DNA of 64,000 nucleotides from an uncultured Clostridia bacterium (GTDB lineage: Bacteria > Bacillota > Clostridia > Oscillospirales > Acutalibacteraceae), in NCBI GenBank assembly GCA_947630835.1, contig CANRIZ010000011.1:1-64000 (forward strand), written 5' to 3'. Shown here piece by piece: positions 53,570-61,997 of the stretch (positions within the stretch are counted from its first letter, which is position 1; each line of letters opens with the position of its first letter). Made by a program: the position numbers and the translations under genes. The notes under the pieces were generated by a model, which saw nothing but the letters and a program-made list of their open reading frames with translations, was not told the DNA's origin and did no database searches.

Positions 53570-53575
53570 TATAAT
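53570..53575 (+). promoter_or_regulatory. Extended -10 promoter of the hydrogenase operon
   Basis: TGATATAAT, an extended -10 (TGnTATAAT); no good -35 is visible. It predicts transcription starting near 53582. Confidence 0.6.
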
Positions 53576-53582
53576 CCTTGTG

Positions 53583-53603
53583 TATATGTTATATAAACAT
53601 ATA
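53583..53603. promoter_or_regulatory. Inverted repeat at the hydrogenase operon start, candidate operator
   Basis: A perfect 8-5-8 palindrome TATATGTT (53583-53590) / AACATATA (53596-53603) lies at the predicted start site. The GTT...AAC arms are loosely like Rex (NADH/NAD sensor) sites. Confidence 0.45.
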
Positions 53604-53667
53604 GAATAAGCGGGTTAATGCCTGCAATAAACCAAAGTTGTAAATTATTCAAGGAGGAAATATATTA

Positions 53668-54162
53668 ATGATTAAAAAAATCAGCAATCTTCCTTTTAAA
53701 GGAACTACTGAACAGGAAGCGAATCTCAAGGCTGTAATTGCGCAGTGCAAGGGCGACAAAAGTATGCTTATGCACGTTATGCAGGAGGCGCAGAGCATTT
53801 ACGGCTATCTTCCTATGGAGGTTCAGATTATGATAGCCGAGGGTATGAACGTTCCGCTTGAAAAGGTTTACGGCGTTTCCACGTTCTACGCTCAGTTTGC
53901 GCTTTCACCCAAGGGAAAGTACAATGTTTCGGTTTGTCTGGGTACCGCATGCTACGTTAAGGGCTCTCAGCAAATTCTCGATAAGGTTGAGGAAAGCCTT
54001 GAAATAGGCGCGGGCGAATGTACCATGGACGGCAAATTTTCCATTGAGGAGTGCCGCTGCATAGGAGCTTGCGGACTTGCTCCCGTTATGACCATAAACG
54101 ACGACGTTTACGGCAGGCTTGTTCCCGACGAAATTCCGGGAATACTCGCCAAGTATAACTGA
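53668..54162 (+). CDS. hydC: NuoE/HydC-like [2Fe-2S] subunit
   Basis: 164 residues, thioredoxin-like NuoE fold. Four cysteine ligands are seen in CLGTACYVKG and CRCIGACGLAPV. In electron-bifurcating hydrogenases this is the gamma subunit bound to the NADH-oxidising flavoprotein. It opens the operon, AAGGAGG 9 bases before the ATG; the HydB and HydA-type subunits lie 4 to 6 kb downstream with regulatory-type genes between. Confidence 0.93.
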   Translation: MIKKISNLPFKGTTEQEANLKAVIAQCKGDKSMLMHVMQEAQSIYGYLPMEVQIMIAEGMNVPLEKVYGVSTFYAQFALSPKGKYNVSVCLGTACYVKGSQQILDKVEESLEIGAGECTMDGKFSIEECRCIGACGLAPVMTINDDVYGRLVPDEIPGILAKYN

Positions 54163-54204
54163 TTTCAACTAAAATTTTTTCGGTGATGAAAGGGTTTTGC
54201 CGCT

Positions 54205-54564
54205 ATGAAAATCAGCACTATCAGAGATTTGCTTGACGCAAAAATCGTCTGCGGCGAGGATATGCTCGACGACGACGTGTTTTCCGCCTGCGGAAGCGAT
54301 ATGATGAGCGACGTGCTCGCCTATGTTAAAGACCAGGCGGTTTTGCTGACGGGTCTTGTAAATTCGCAGGTTATCAGAACAGCCGAGATGATGGATATGG
54401 TTTGCATCGTCTTTGTCAGGTCAAAGCAGCCCACACGGGAAATGATTGACCTTGCAAGGGACCACGGTATGGCGGTTCTCACTACGGACATGCGCCTTTA
54501 CGAAGCTTGCGGAAAGCTGTATGTAAACGGCCTTGTCGGAAACGGCACGGTGAAGCATGAGTGA
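54205..54564 (+). CDS. DRTGG-domain protein (first)
   Basis: 119 residues of the DRTGG fold: LLDAKIVCGEDMLDDDVFSACGSDMMSDVLAY, then IRTAEMMDMVCIVFVRSKQPT and a VLTTDMRLYEACGKLY ending. DRTGG domains are a small regulatory-type module of unknown ligand found beside CBS domains and in clostridial hydrogenase clusters. Its end overlaps the next gene by 8 bases. A second, shorter paralogue lies at 56261. Confidence 0.82.
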   Translation: MKISTIRDLLDAKIVCGEDMLDDDVFSACGSDMMSDVLAYVKDQAVLLTGLVNSQVIRTAEMMDMVCIVFVRSKQPTREMIDLARDHGMAVLTTDMRLYEACGKLYVNGLVGNGTVKHE

Positions 54565-54985
54565 ATCTTTGACTTTCCATTATGACGTTGACGGCGAGGA
54601 TTTTACATCTGCGGGTCAGGCGTCCGTTCAGGTGAAAAAGAATTTAAGGCGTCTGGGTATCGCTCCCGATATTATCAGGCAGGTTTCAATAGCCATGTAC
54701 GAGGGTGAAATCAATATGGTAATTCACGCGGGCGGCGGCGAAGCGGACGTTATTGTCAGCGAGGATAAGATAGATATTATCCTTGCCGACCACGGTCCGG
54801 GAATTGCCGATATCGAGCTTGCCATGCAGGAGGGCTATTCAACCGCCCCCGACAGCGTGCGTTCGCTCGGCTTCGGCGCGGGAATGGGACTTCCCAATAT
54901 GAAAAGATATATGGACGAGATGACCATAGATTCAACCGTCGGCGTGGGAACTACTATAAAAATGACTGTTTATCTTAACCGATAA
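54557..54985 (+). CDS. GHKL ATPase, anti-sigma regulatory factor-like
   Basis: 142 residues consisting of only an HATPase domain, like RsbW/SpoIIAB. It shows the N box YEGEINMVIHA, the G1 box DHGPGIAD and the G2 box GFGAGMGLPNMKRY. There is no histidine phosphoacceptor. It may bind ATP and regulate a protein partner by phosphorylation or sequestration; the target is unknown but should be connected to the hydrogenase genes around it. Confidence 0.85.
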   Translation: MSESLTFHYDVDGEDFTSAGQASVQVKKNLRRLGIAPDIIRQVSIAMYEGEINMVIHAGGGEADVIVSEDKIDIILADHGPGIADIELAMQEGYSTAPDSVRSLGFGAGMGLPNMKRYMDEMTIDSTVGVGTTIKMTVYLNR

Positions 54986-55005
54986 ATTTTTTAGGGTGAG
55001 TTAAT

Positions 55006-56274
55006 ATGTACGCACATTCTGTTGAGCTGGATGTCAGCAAATGTACGGGCTGTACGACCTGCATACGCCATTGCCCCACGGAGGCTATCAGAATAAGGAA
55101 CGGCCATGCCGTTATTAACGAGGAACGCTGTATAGACTGCGGCGAATGTATAAGGCTTTGCCCCAACAACGCCAAAAGGGCAATGTGCAGTAAGTTTGAG
55201 CATTATCAGCATTATAAGTGGAAGATTGCTCTTCCCGCTCCGGCTCTTTACGGTCAGTTTGACGGCCTCGAGGACGTTGATACGGTCTTGCAGGGGCTTC
55301 TCGATATAGGTTTTGACGACGTTTTTGAGGTTGCGAGCGCGGCGGAACTTGTTACCGAATATACAAGGCTTTATCTTAAAACCGAGGGTATAAAAAAGCC
55401 CGTTATCAGCTCGGCTTGCCCTGCGGTGGTAAGGCTTATTTCGCTTAGATACCCCTATTTGAGGGATAATATAATGCCGATTTTGCCGCCTATCGAAATT
55501 GCGGCGGCGCTTGCACGGAAAAAGGCTAAGGAGGAGCATCCCGATTTTGACGACGGCGATATAGGAATTTTCTTTATTTCGCCCTGTCCCGCAAAGGTAA
55601 GCTATATCAGAAACGGCTTCGGCGATTACAAAAGCAAAATAGACGTTGTCGTTTCGCTTAAGGATATCTACTTTATGCTTATGGGCGTGCTGAAAAGGGG
55701 AACTTCGCCTAAGGTTTCGTCAAACGCGGGTATGATAGGTATAGGCTGGGCTTCCAGCGGCGGAGAGGCTTCCGCAATACTTAACGACAAATACCTTGCC
55801 GCCGACGGAATTGAAAACATAAACAAAGTTCTTGACGCTATCGAGAACGGCAATATTCCTCAGCTTGAATTTGTAGAGCTGAACGCATGTCCCGGCGGCT
55901 GCGTGGGCGGCGTTATGACTATAGAAAACCCGTATATCGCGAGAACCCGTCTGCAATCGGTTAGGAGATATTTGCCGGTATCGCTTAACAGGCTTCCTGC
56001 CGATATGCACTATATACCCGACAGCTTCTGCTCAAACGAGCTTCCCAAATATATGCCCATTTCAAGGCTGAGCGAAAGCTTCAGCGAGTCTATGCGGATG
56101 ATGTCCGAGATTCAAAAAATCAGAGATATGCTTCCCGGTATAGACTGCGGAGCCTGCGGTTCGCCGAGTTGTAGGGCATTTGCCGAGGATATAGTCAGGG
56201 GAACGGCGGAAATTTCAAAATGCTGCGTGCTTAAAAACGCGGCCGAAACGGGGGATACCGATGACGGTAAATGA
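55006..56274 (+). CDS. [FeFe]-hydrogenase-like protein, sensor type
   Basis: 422 residues. Two N-terminal 4Fe-4S clusters (CTGCTTCIRHC at 13-23; CIDCGECIRLC at 42-52), then an H-cluster domain with Cys138, Cys194, Cys295 and Cys299 (ACPAV, SPCPAK, ACPGGC). A final 4Fe-4S motif follows (DCGACGSPSC). The Cys that delivers protons in catalytic hydrogenases, one residue before the first H-cluster ligand, is Ala137 here, as reported for sensory HydS enzymes. No PAS domain is present, which separates it from classical HydS. Flanking ATPase and DRTGG genes support a regulatory role; this is inference. Confidence 0.85.
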   Translation: MYAHSVELDVSKCTGCTTCIRHCPTEAIRIRNGHAVINEERCIDCGECIRLCPNNAKRAMCSKFEHYQHYKWKIALPAPALYGQFDGLEDVDTVLQGLLDIGFDDVFEVASAAELVTEYTRLYLKTEGIKKPVISSACPAVVRLISLRYPYLRDNIMPILPPIEIAAALARKKAKEEHPDFDDGDIGIFFISPCPAKVSYIRNGFGDYKSKIDVVVSLKDIYFMLMGVLKRGTSPKVSSNAGMIGIGWASSGGEASAILNDKYLAADGIENINKVLDAIENGNIPQLEFVELNACPGGCVGGVMTIENPYIARTRLQSVRRYLPVSLNRLPADMHYIPDSFCSNELPKYMPISRLSESFSESMRMMSEIQKIRDMLPGIDCGACGSPSCRAFAEDIVRGTAEISKCCVLKNAAETGDTDDGK

Positions 56275-56587
56275 GCTTATTGAAAAATGCGGCTTTAACG
56301 CCGTTTCGCTTCCCGAACCCGAAAGGGAAATAAACGGCTGCTATATAGGCGATTTGTTAAGCTGGGTAATGGGCAGGGCCGAGGCGGACAACGTCTGGAT
56401 AACCATTATGTCCAATATCAATATAATTGCGGTGGCGACGCTTGCCGACGTCTGCTGCATAATACTTGCCGAGGGCGTAACGGTTGACGATGAAATTGTT
56501 AAGCTTGCCGGTGAAAAGGGCGTCAATATTTTGCTTTCGGACAAAAAAACCTATGAAACGGCGGTTGCCGTGTACGAAGCGATATGA
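56261..56587 (+). CDS. DRTGG-domain protein (second)
   Basis: 108 residues with the same fold as the protein at 54205: CYIGDLLSWVMGRAEADNVWITIMSNINIIAVATLADVCC. It overlaps the end of the sensor-type hydrogenase gene by 14 bases and the start of the PHP gene by 4, indicating coupled translation. Ligand and role unknown. Confidence 0.8.
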   Translation: MTVNELIEKCGFNAVSLPEPEREINGCYIGDLLSWVMGRAEADNVWITIMSNINIIAVATLADVCCIILAEGVTVDDEIVKLAGEKGVNILLSDKKTYETAVAVYEAI

Positions 56588-57315
56588 ATAAGTATTATTA
56601 CGATTTGCATATGCACTCCTGTCTTTCGCCCTGCGGCGACGACGATATGACTCCCAATAACATTGCGGGTATGGGCGTGCTCAACGGTCTTAATATAATG
56701 GCGCTTACCGACCATAACACTTCAAAAAACTGCCCCGCCTTTTTTAAGGCGGCAAAGAAAAACGGCATAATTCCCATTGCCGGTATGGAGCTTACAACGG
56801 CTGAGGATATACATATAGTGTGCCTTTTCCCGGAGCTTGAGGCCGCAATGGAATTTGACAATACGGTTGATTTGCACAGGGTTAAATATCCCAACAGGAC
56901 GGATATTTTCGGCAATCAGCTCATACTTGACGAAAACGACGAGCTTGTCGGTACGGAAGATTTCTTTTTACCCAACGCAACCGATATTACCGTCGAGCAA
57001 ACGCCGGAGCTTGTCAGGCGGTACGGAGGGTTTTGCTATCCTGCTCATATCGACAGGGAGGCAAACGGCATTATCGCAACTCTCGGCGATTTCCCTCCCG
57101 ACAGCGGCTTTACTGCCGCGGAGTTTCACGACAGCGGAAATATCGAGGAGTATTCAAAAAAATATCCCGAGGTTTCCGGCAAAAAAATAATAGTGTCTTC
57201 GGACGCCCATTATTTATGGAATATAAAAGAAAAGAAAGAATACTTTATTATAGACGACGAACCGTACAGCGGTGATTTGGTACGAAAACGGCTGTTTGAA
57301 TTATTGGTGAATTAG
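56584..57315 (+). CDS. PHP-domain protein of the hydrogenase cluster
   Basis: 243 residues. Metal-binding motifs are DLHMHSCLSPCG (residues 6-17), LTDHNTSKN, GMELTTAEDIHIVCL, the PAHIDRE histidine and SDAHYLW. The fold is that of metal-dependent phosphoesterases. PHP proteins recur in clostridial hydrogenase neighbourhoods with DRTGG and GHKL proteins, with no known substrate. It overlaps its upstream neighbour by 4 bases and is separated from the next gene by 1. Confidence 0.85.
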   Translation: MNKYYYDLHMHSCLSPCGDDDMTPNNIAGMGVLNGLNIMALTDHNTSKNCPAFFKAAKKNGIIPIAGMELTTAEDIHIVCLFPELEAAMEFDNTVDLHRVKYPNRTDIFGNQLILDENDELVGTEDFFLPNATDITVEQTPELVRRYGGFCYPAHIDREANGIIATLGDFPPDSGFTAAEFHDSGNIEEYSKKYPEVSGKKIIVSSDAHYLWNIKEKKEYFIIDDEPYSGDLVRKRLFELLVN

Positions 57316-57316
57316 T

Positions 57317-57868
57317 ATGAAGGAACTGTCGCTTAACATACTCGATATAGCTATGAATTCCGTTAAGGCCGAGGCGGATACTGTAAAAATAACGCTTACG
57401 GAAACTGATGAAAGCTTTGAAATAAGCATTTCGGACAACGGCTGCGGTATGAAAGAGGATTTTTTAAAGACCGTTACTGACCCTTTCAGCACTACAAGAA
57501 CCACGCGCAAGGTAGGAATGGGAATACCTTTTCTGAAGCTTGCGGCGGAGCAGACGGGCGGCAGCTTTTCCGTTAAATCCAAGCACAAAAGCGAATATCC
57601 CGACTCCCACGGTACGGTAACTCAGGCGGTATTTAATAAAAACAGCATTGATTTTACGCCTTTGGGCGATATAGTTTCAACCGTTACCACGCTTATTCAG
57701 GGCAGTCCCGGAATACGCTGGATATTTGTCCACACCTGCCCTAAGGGCGAAGTAAATCTCGATACCGACGAGCTTAAAGCGGTATTGGGCGACGTACCTC
57801 TTGACAATACGGAGGTTATTATCTGGATAAAAGGTTATCTTGAGGAAGCATATGCCGAAATGGTATGA
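57317..57868 (+). CDS. GHKL ATPase-domain protein (second)
   Basis: 183 residues. It shows the N box LNILDIAMNSVKAEAD, the G1 box ISDNGCGM and the G2 box RKVGMGIPFLKLAAEQTGG, then about 70 residues of non-ATPase sequence (DIVSTVTTLIQGSPGIRWIF). It lacks HisKA. With the RsbW-like protein at 54557 it makes two separate ATPases in one operon. Confidence 0.82.
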   Translation: MKELSLNILDIAMNSVKAEADTVKITLTETDESFEISISDNGCGMKEDFLKTVTDPFSTTRTTRKVGMGIPFLKLAAEQTGGSFSVKSKHKSEYPDSHGTVTQAVFNKNSIDFTPLGDIVSTVTTLIQGSPGIRWIFVHTCPKGEVNLDTDELKAVLGDVPLDNTEVIIWIKGYLEEAYAEMV

Positions 57869-57924
57869 ATTTTCTCTTGAAAATAAATTTAAAAGTTTAT
57901 ATTATATGAAAGGAAAAGATAAAA

Positions 57925-58290
57925 ATGAAGTCATTAGCTGAGCTTGCAGCAATCAAGGAAAAAATGCAGAACAAGGTCGTTATGCGTGAGGGCAGCGAGG
58001 ATATAAGGGTTGTAGTCGGTATGGCAACCTGCGGTATCGCGGCCGGCGCAAGACCCGTACTCAACACCTTCGTCGAGGAGGTCGATAAGGAAGGGCTTTC
58101 GGGCAAGGTTATGGTTACGCAGACAGGCTGTATCGGTATCTGCCAGTACGAACCCGTTGTAGAAGTATTCGAGGCGGGCAAGGAAAAGGTAACATACGTT
58201 AAAATGACTGCCGAAAAAGCCAAGGAGGTTGTTGAAAAGCATCTCAAGGGCGGCAAGGTAGTTGCGGAATATACAATTTCCAACTCCTGA
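57925..58290 (+). CDS. [2Fe-2S] thioredoxin-like ferredoxin
   Basis: 121 residues. VVVGMATCGIAAGARPVLNTF and QTGCIGICQYEPVVEVFE supply the four Cys ligands of a thioredoxin-like 2Fe-2S domain. The same domain is fused at the N-terminus of the next gene's product. Small proteins of this kind are extra electron-transfer subunits of clostridial HydABC-type complexes. Confidence 0.9.
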   Translation: MKSLAELAAIKEKMQNKVVMREGSEDIRVVVGMATCGIAAGARPVLNTFVEEVDKEGLSGKVMVTQTGCIGICQYEPVVEVFEAGKEKVTYVKMTAEKAKEVVEKHLKGGKVVAEYTISNS

Positions 58291-58338
58291 TTTTAAACGG
58301 TTAATTATTCGATTGCATATAAATTGGAGGTAAAAAAT

Positions 58339-60159
58339 ATGATTCGTTCCCAGGTTCTGATATGCGGCGGTACAGGCTGTACATCATCAGGCAGTAAGGT
58401 TCTTATCGAAGAATTTGAAAACCGTATCGAAGAAAACGGTCTTTCGGAGGAAGTAAAGATAGTAAGAACCGGCTGTTTCGGTCTTTGCGCCTTGGGTCCT
58501 GTTGTTATCGTCTATCCCGACGGTACTTTTTACAGCAGGGTACAAAAGGACGACGTAGCCGAGATAGTTTCAGAGCATCTTCTCAAAGGTCGTGTTGTTG
58601 AAAGACTCGTTTATTCCGACGTTGACGAGGAGGTTAAGGAGGAAATTGCAAACGTTTCCCTTAGCGACACCACTTTCTACAAAACGCAAAAGAGAGTTGC
58701 GCTTCGTAACTGCGGCGTTATAAACCCCGAAAACATTGACGAGTACATAGCTATGGACGGCTATGCGGCTCTCGGCAAGGCTCTTACGGAGATGACTCCC
58801 GAGGAGGTAATTAAGGTAATTTCCGATTCGGGCTTGAGAGGCAGAGGCGGCGGCGGATTCCCCACCGGCAAAAAGTGGAGCTTCACGGCCGCTAACAAGG
58901 CGGATCAAAAATACGTCGTCTGCAACGCCGACGAGGGCGACCCCGGCGCGTTTATGGACCGTTCCGTTCTTGAGGGCGACCCCCACTGTATAGTTGAGGC
59001 TATGGCGATATGCGGTTACGCAACCGGCGCAACGGAGGGCTATGTTTATGTCCGCGCCGAGTATCCGATAGCCGTTGAGCGTTTGAAAATCGCTATCAAG
59101 CAGGCAAGGGAATACGGGCTTTTGGGCAAAAACATTTTCGACTCCGGCTTTGACTTCGACCTTCATGTAAGGCTCGGCGCAGGCGCGTTTGTATGCGGCG
59201 AGGAAACGGCTCTTATGACTTCAATCGAGGGCAACAGGGGCGAACCGAGGCCCAGACCGCCTTATCCGGCGGTTAAGGGACTTTTCGGAAAGCCCACAAC
59301 GGAGAACAATGTTGAAACCTTTGCAAATGTTCCGCAGATTATTTTAAAGGGCGCGGACTGGTTTGCTTCAATGGGTACAGAAAAATCAAAGGGTACAAAG
59401 GTATTCGCGCTCGGCGGCAAAATCAAAAACACGGGTCTTATCGAGGTTCCCATGGGAACGACGCTCCGCGAGGTTATCGAGGACATAGGCGGCGGCATAC
59501 AGGGCGGCAAGAAATTCAAAGCCGCGCAGACGGGCGGTCCCTCCGGCGGATGTATTCCCGCTTCATTGATGGATACGCCCATTGATTACGACAACCTTAC
59601 CGCTATAGGCTGTATGATGGGCTCGGGCGGACTTATCGTAATGGACGAGGACAACTGTATGGTTGATATAGCCAAGTTCTTCCTGAACTTCACGGTTGAC
59701 GAATCCTGCGGCAAATGTACTCCCTGCCGCGTAGGAACAAGAAGGCTTCTTGAAATTCTTGACAAAATCACATCGGGCAAGGGAACGCTTGAGGATATAG
59801 ACAAGCTTGAGGAGCTTTGCTATTACATTAAGGACAATTCACTCTGCGGCTTGGGACAGACCGCTCCCAACCCCGTTCTTGCAACGCTTAAATTCTTCAG
59901 GGAGGAGTACATATCGCACGTTGTTGATAAAAAATGTACCGCGGGCGTATGTAAAGACCTTCTGACATATAAGATAGTTAAGGATTCCTGCTTCGGCTGC
60001 GGAATGTGCGCCAAACAGTGTCCGGCGGAGGCTATCAGCGTTACCGATTACGTTGCGCCCGGCAAGAAAAAGCCCGCCTACGCCATTGACGCTTCAAAGT
60101 GCGTAAAGTGCGGCGCTTGTATGTCAACCTGTAAGTTTAAAGCAATAGTTAAAGAATAA
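58339..60159 (+). CDS. hydB: HydB/NuoF-like NADH- and FMN-binding subunit
   Basis: 606 residues from the ATG at 58339, 8 bases after GGAGG. In order: an N-terminal 2Fe-2S thioredoxin-like domain (GGTGCTSSG), the NuoF core with NADH loop GRGGGGFPTGKKW and FMN loop ADEGDPGAFMDRS, a 4Fe-4S site ESCGKCTPCR, and two C-terminal 4Fe-4S motifs (CFGCGMCAKQC and CVKCGACMSTC). It is the flavin subunit proposed to bifurcate electrons between NAD and ferredoxin. Confidence 0.95.
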   Translation: MIRSQVLICGGTGCTSSGSKVLIEEFENRIEENGLSEEVKIVRTGCFGLCALGPVVIVYPDGTFYSRVQKDDVAEIVSEHLLKGRVVERLVYSDVDEEVKEEIANVSLSDTTFYKTQKRVALRNCGVINPENIDEYIAMDGYAALGKALTEMTPEEVIKVISDSGLRGRGGGGFPTGKKWSFTAANKADQKYVVCNADEGDPGAFMDRSVLEGDPHCIVEAMAICGYATGATEGYVYVRAEYPIAVERLKIAIKQAREYGLLGKNIFDSGFDFDLHVRLGAGAFVCGEETALMTSIEGNRGEPRPRPPYPAVKGLFGKPTTENNVETFANVPQIILKGADWFASMGTEKSKGTKVFALGGKIKNTGLIEVPMGTTLREVIEDIGGGIQGGKKFKAAQTGGPSGGCIPASLMDTPIDYDNLTAIGCMMGSGGLIVMDEDNCMVDIAKFFLNFTVDESCGKCTPCRVGTRRLLEILDKITSGKGTLEDIDKLEELCYYIKDNSLCGLGQTAPNPVLATLKFFREEYISHVVDKKCTAGVCKDLLTYKIVKDSCFGCGMCAKQCPAEAISVTDYVAPGKKKPAYAIDASKCVKCGACMSTCKFKAIVKE

Positions 60160-60172
60160 GGAGTGTGCCACT

Positions 60173-61915
60173 ATGGGTAACGTAAATATTAAAATTAACG
60201 GCATGCCCTTAAGCGTGCCGGCAGGTATTTCAATTCTTGAGGCCGCAAGATATGCGGGTATTGAAATTCCTACGCTTTGCTATTTGAAAAACATTAACGA
60301 AATCGGCGCTTGCCGTATCTGTATGGTAGAGGTCGTAGGCGCAAGAAGCCTCGTTTCTGCCTGCGTATTCCCCGTAAACGAGGGAATGGAGATTTATACG
60401 AACTCCGAAAGAGTGCGTCATTCACGCAAAACGACCCTTGAGCTTATCCTTTCAACACACGACAAGAACTGCCTTGCCTGTGTAAGGAGCGGCAACTGCG
60501 AGCTTCAAAAGCTCTGCAAGGAATTCGGCGTTGACAAGCCCAACTACTATGAGGGCGAGGTTATTCACTATGATTTCGACGATTCCGCAGCTCATATGAT
60601 AAGGGATAACAACAAGTGCATACTTTGCCGCCGTTGTATAGCAGCCTGCGACAATCAGGGAATAAGCGTAATCGGCGCAAACGCGAGGGGCTTCGATACT
60701 CACGTTTCGTCCGCGTTCGATAAGGACCTTGCAGACGTTTCCTGTATATCCTGCGGTCAGTGTATAGTAAACTGCCCGACGGGCGCTATCGTTGAAAAGG
60801 ACGACACCGACAAGGTGCTTGCCGCTATCAACGATCCCAAGAAGTTTGTTATCGTAAATACCGCGCCTTCAATAAGGGCAACCCTCGGCGAGGCTTTCGG
60901 TATGCACATAGGCACTAACGTCGAAGGCAAAATGGTTGCGGCTCTGCGCAGACTCGGCTTCGATAAGGTGTTCGATACGGATTTTGCCGCCGACCTTACC
61001 ATTATGGAGGAGGCAAACGAGCTTGTTGAGAGGGTTAAGAACGGCGGAGTTCTTCCCATGATTACCTCCTGCTCGCCCGGTTGGATTAAGTATTGCGAAC
61101 ATTATTATCCTGAGCTTATTCCGCATCTTTCAACCTGTAAGTCGCCCCAGCAGATGTTCGGCGCAACCATGAAAACATATTATGCCGAAAAGATGGGCAT
61201 TGACCCCAAGGATATGGTAGTTGTCGGAATTATGCCCTGTACCGCAAAGAAATTTGAAACAAAGAGGCCCAATCAGGCTGCCTCGGGCTATCCCGACGTA
61301 GATATTGCGCTTACGACGCGTGAGCTTGCAAGAATGATTGAGAGCGCGGGCATTTACTTCAATCATCTTCCCGACGAGGAGTTTGACAATCCCTTCGGCG
61401 AGTCAACGGGTGCGGCTACAATCTTCGGCACAACGGGCGGCGTTATGGAGGCGGCGCTTCGTACAGCGGTTAAGATGATAACGGGTAAGGACGCTCCCAA
61501 CCCCGATTTTGAAGCCGTAAGAGGTATGGAAAACATTAAGGAAGCCGATTACAAGGTAGGCGACCTTGACGTTAAGGTTGCGGTTGCAAGCGGCACAAAG
61601 AACGCCAAGGTTATTATGGATAAAATTAAGAGCGGCGAGAGCAATTATCTTTTCGTTGAGATAATGGGTTGTCCCGGCGGCTGCATTAACGGCGGCGGTC
61701 AGCCTATACAGCACGCGGTCGTTCATAATTTTATCGACCTTAAAGCGAGAAGAGCCGAAGTGCTTTACAAAGCCGACAAGGAAAACAAAAAGAGAAGGTC
61801 CCACGAAAACTCCGCAATCAAGGAGCTTTACGACACATATCTTGAAAAACCCGGCAGTCATAAGGCGCACGAGATTCTCCACACCTCGTATGTCGCAAGG
61901 AAAAAATATAATTGA
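60173..61915 (+). CDS. hydA: NADH-linked [FeFe]-hydrogenase catalytic subunit HydA
   Basis: 580 residues. An N-terminal 2Fe-2S domain (CYLKNINEIGACRIC) is followed by a His-ligated 4Fe-4S motif (HDKNCLAC ... C), two 4Fe-4S ferredoxin motifs and the H-cluster domain: TSCSPGW, MPCTAKK and MGCPGGCINGGG. The C-terminal small-subunit-like tail is HENSAIKELYDTYLEKPGS. It makes or oxidises H2 in complex with the HydB and HydC-type subunits encoded upstream. The first motif reads TSCSPGW rather than TSCCPGW. GGAGTG precedes the ATG; a terminator follows the stop. Confidence 0.96.
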   Translation: MGNVNIKINGMPLSVPAGISILEAARYAGIEIPTLCYLKNINEIGACRICMVEVVGARSLVSACVFPVNEGMEIYTNSERVRHSRKTTLELILSTHDKNCLACVRSGNCELQKLCKEFGVDKPNYYEGEVIHYDFDDSAAHMIRDNNKCILCRRCIAACDNQGISVIGANARGFDTHVSSAFDKDLADVSCISCGQCIVNCPTGAIVEKDDTDKVLAAINDPKKFVIVNTAPSIRATLGEAFGMHIGTNVEGKMVAALRRLGFDKVFDTDFAADLTIMEEANELVERVKNGGVLPMITSCSPGWIKYCEHYYPELIPHLSTCKSPQQMFGATMKTYYAEKMGIDPKDMVVVGIMPCTAKKFETKRPNQAASGYPDVDIALTTRELARMIESAGIYFNHLPDEEFDNPFGESTGAATIFGTTGGVMEAALRTAVKMITGKDAPNPDFEAVRGMENIKEADYKVGDLDVKVAVASGTKNAKVIMDKIKSGESNYLFVEIMGCPGGCINGGGQPIQHAVVHNFIDLKARRAEVLYKADKENKKRRSHENSAIKELYDTYLEKPGSHKAHEILHTSYVARKKYN

Positions 61916-61938
61916 CAGCCATATTAAGCCTATAGTAA

Positions 61939-61974
61939 AAGCCGACTTCCCCAAAAAGGAAGCCGGCTTCTTTC
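61939..61974 (+). terminator. Terminator of the hydrogenase operon
   Basis: AAGCCGACTTCC (61939-61950) pairs with GGAAGCCGGCTT (61958-61969), one mismatch, followed by CTTTC. Confidence 0.7.
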
Positions 61975-61997
61975 ATGTATTAAAGTCGCGTTCAGCG

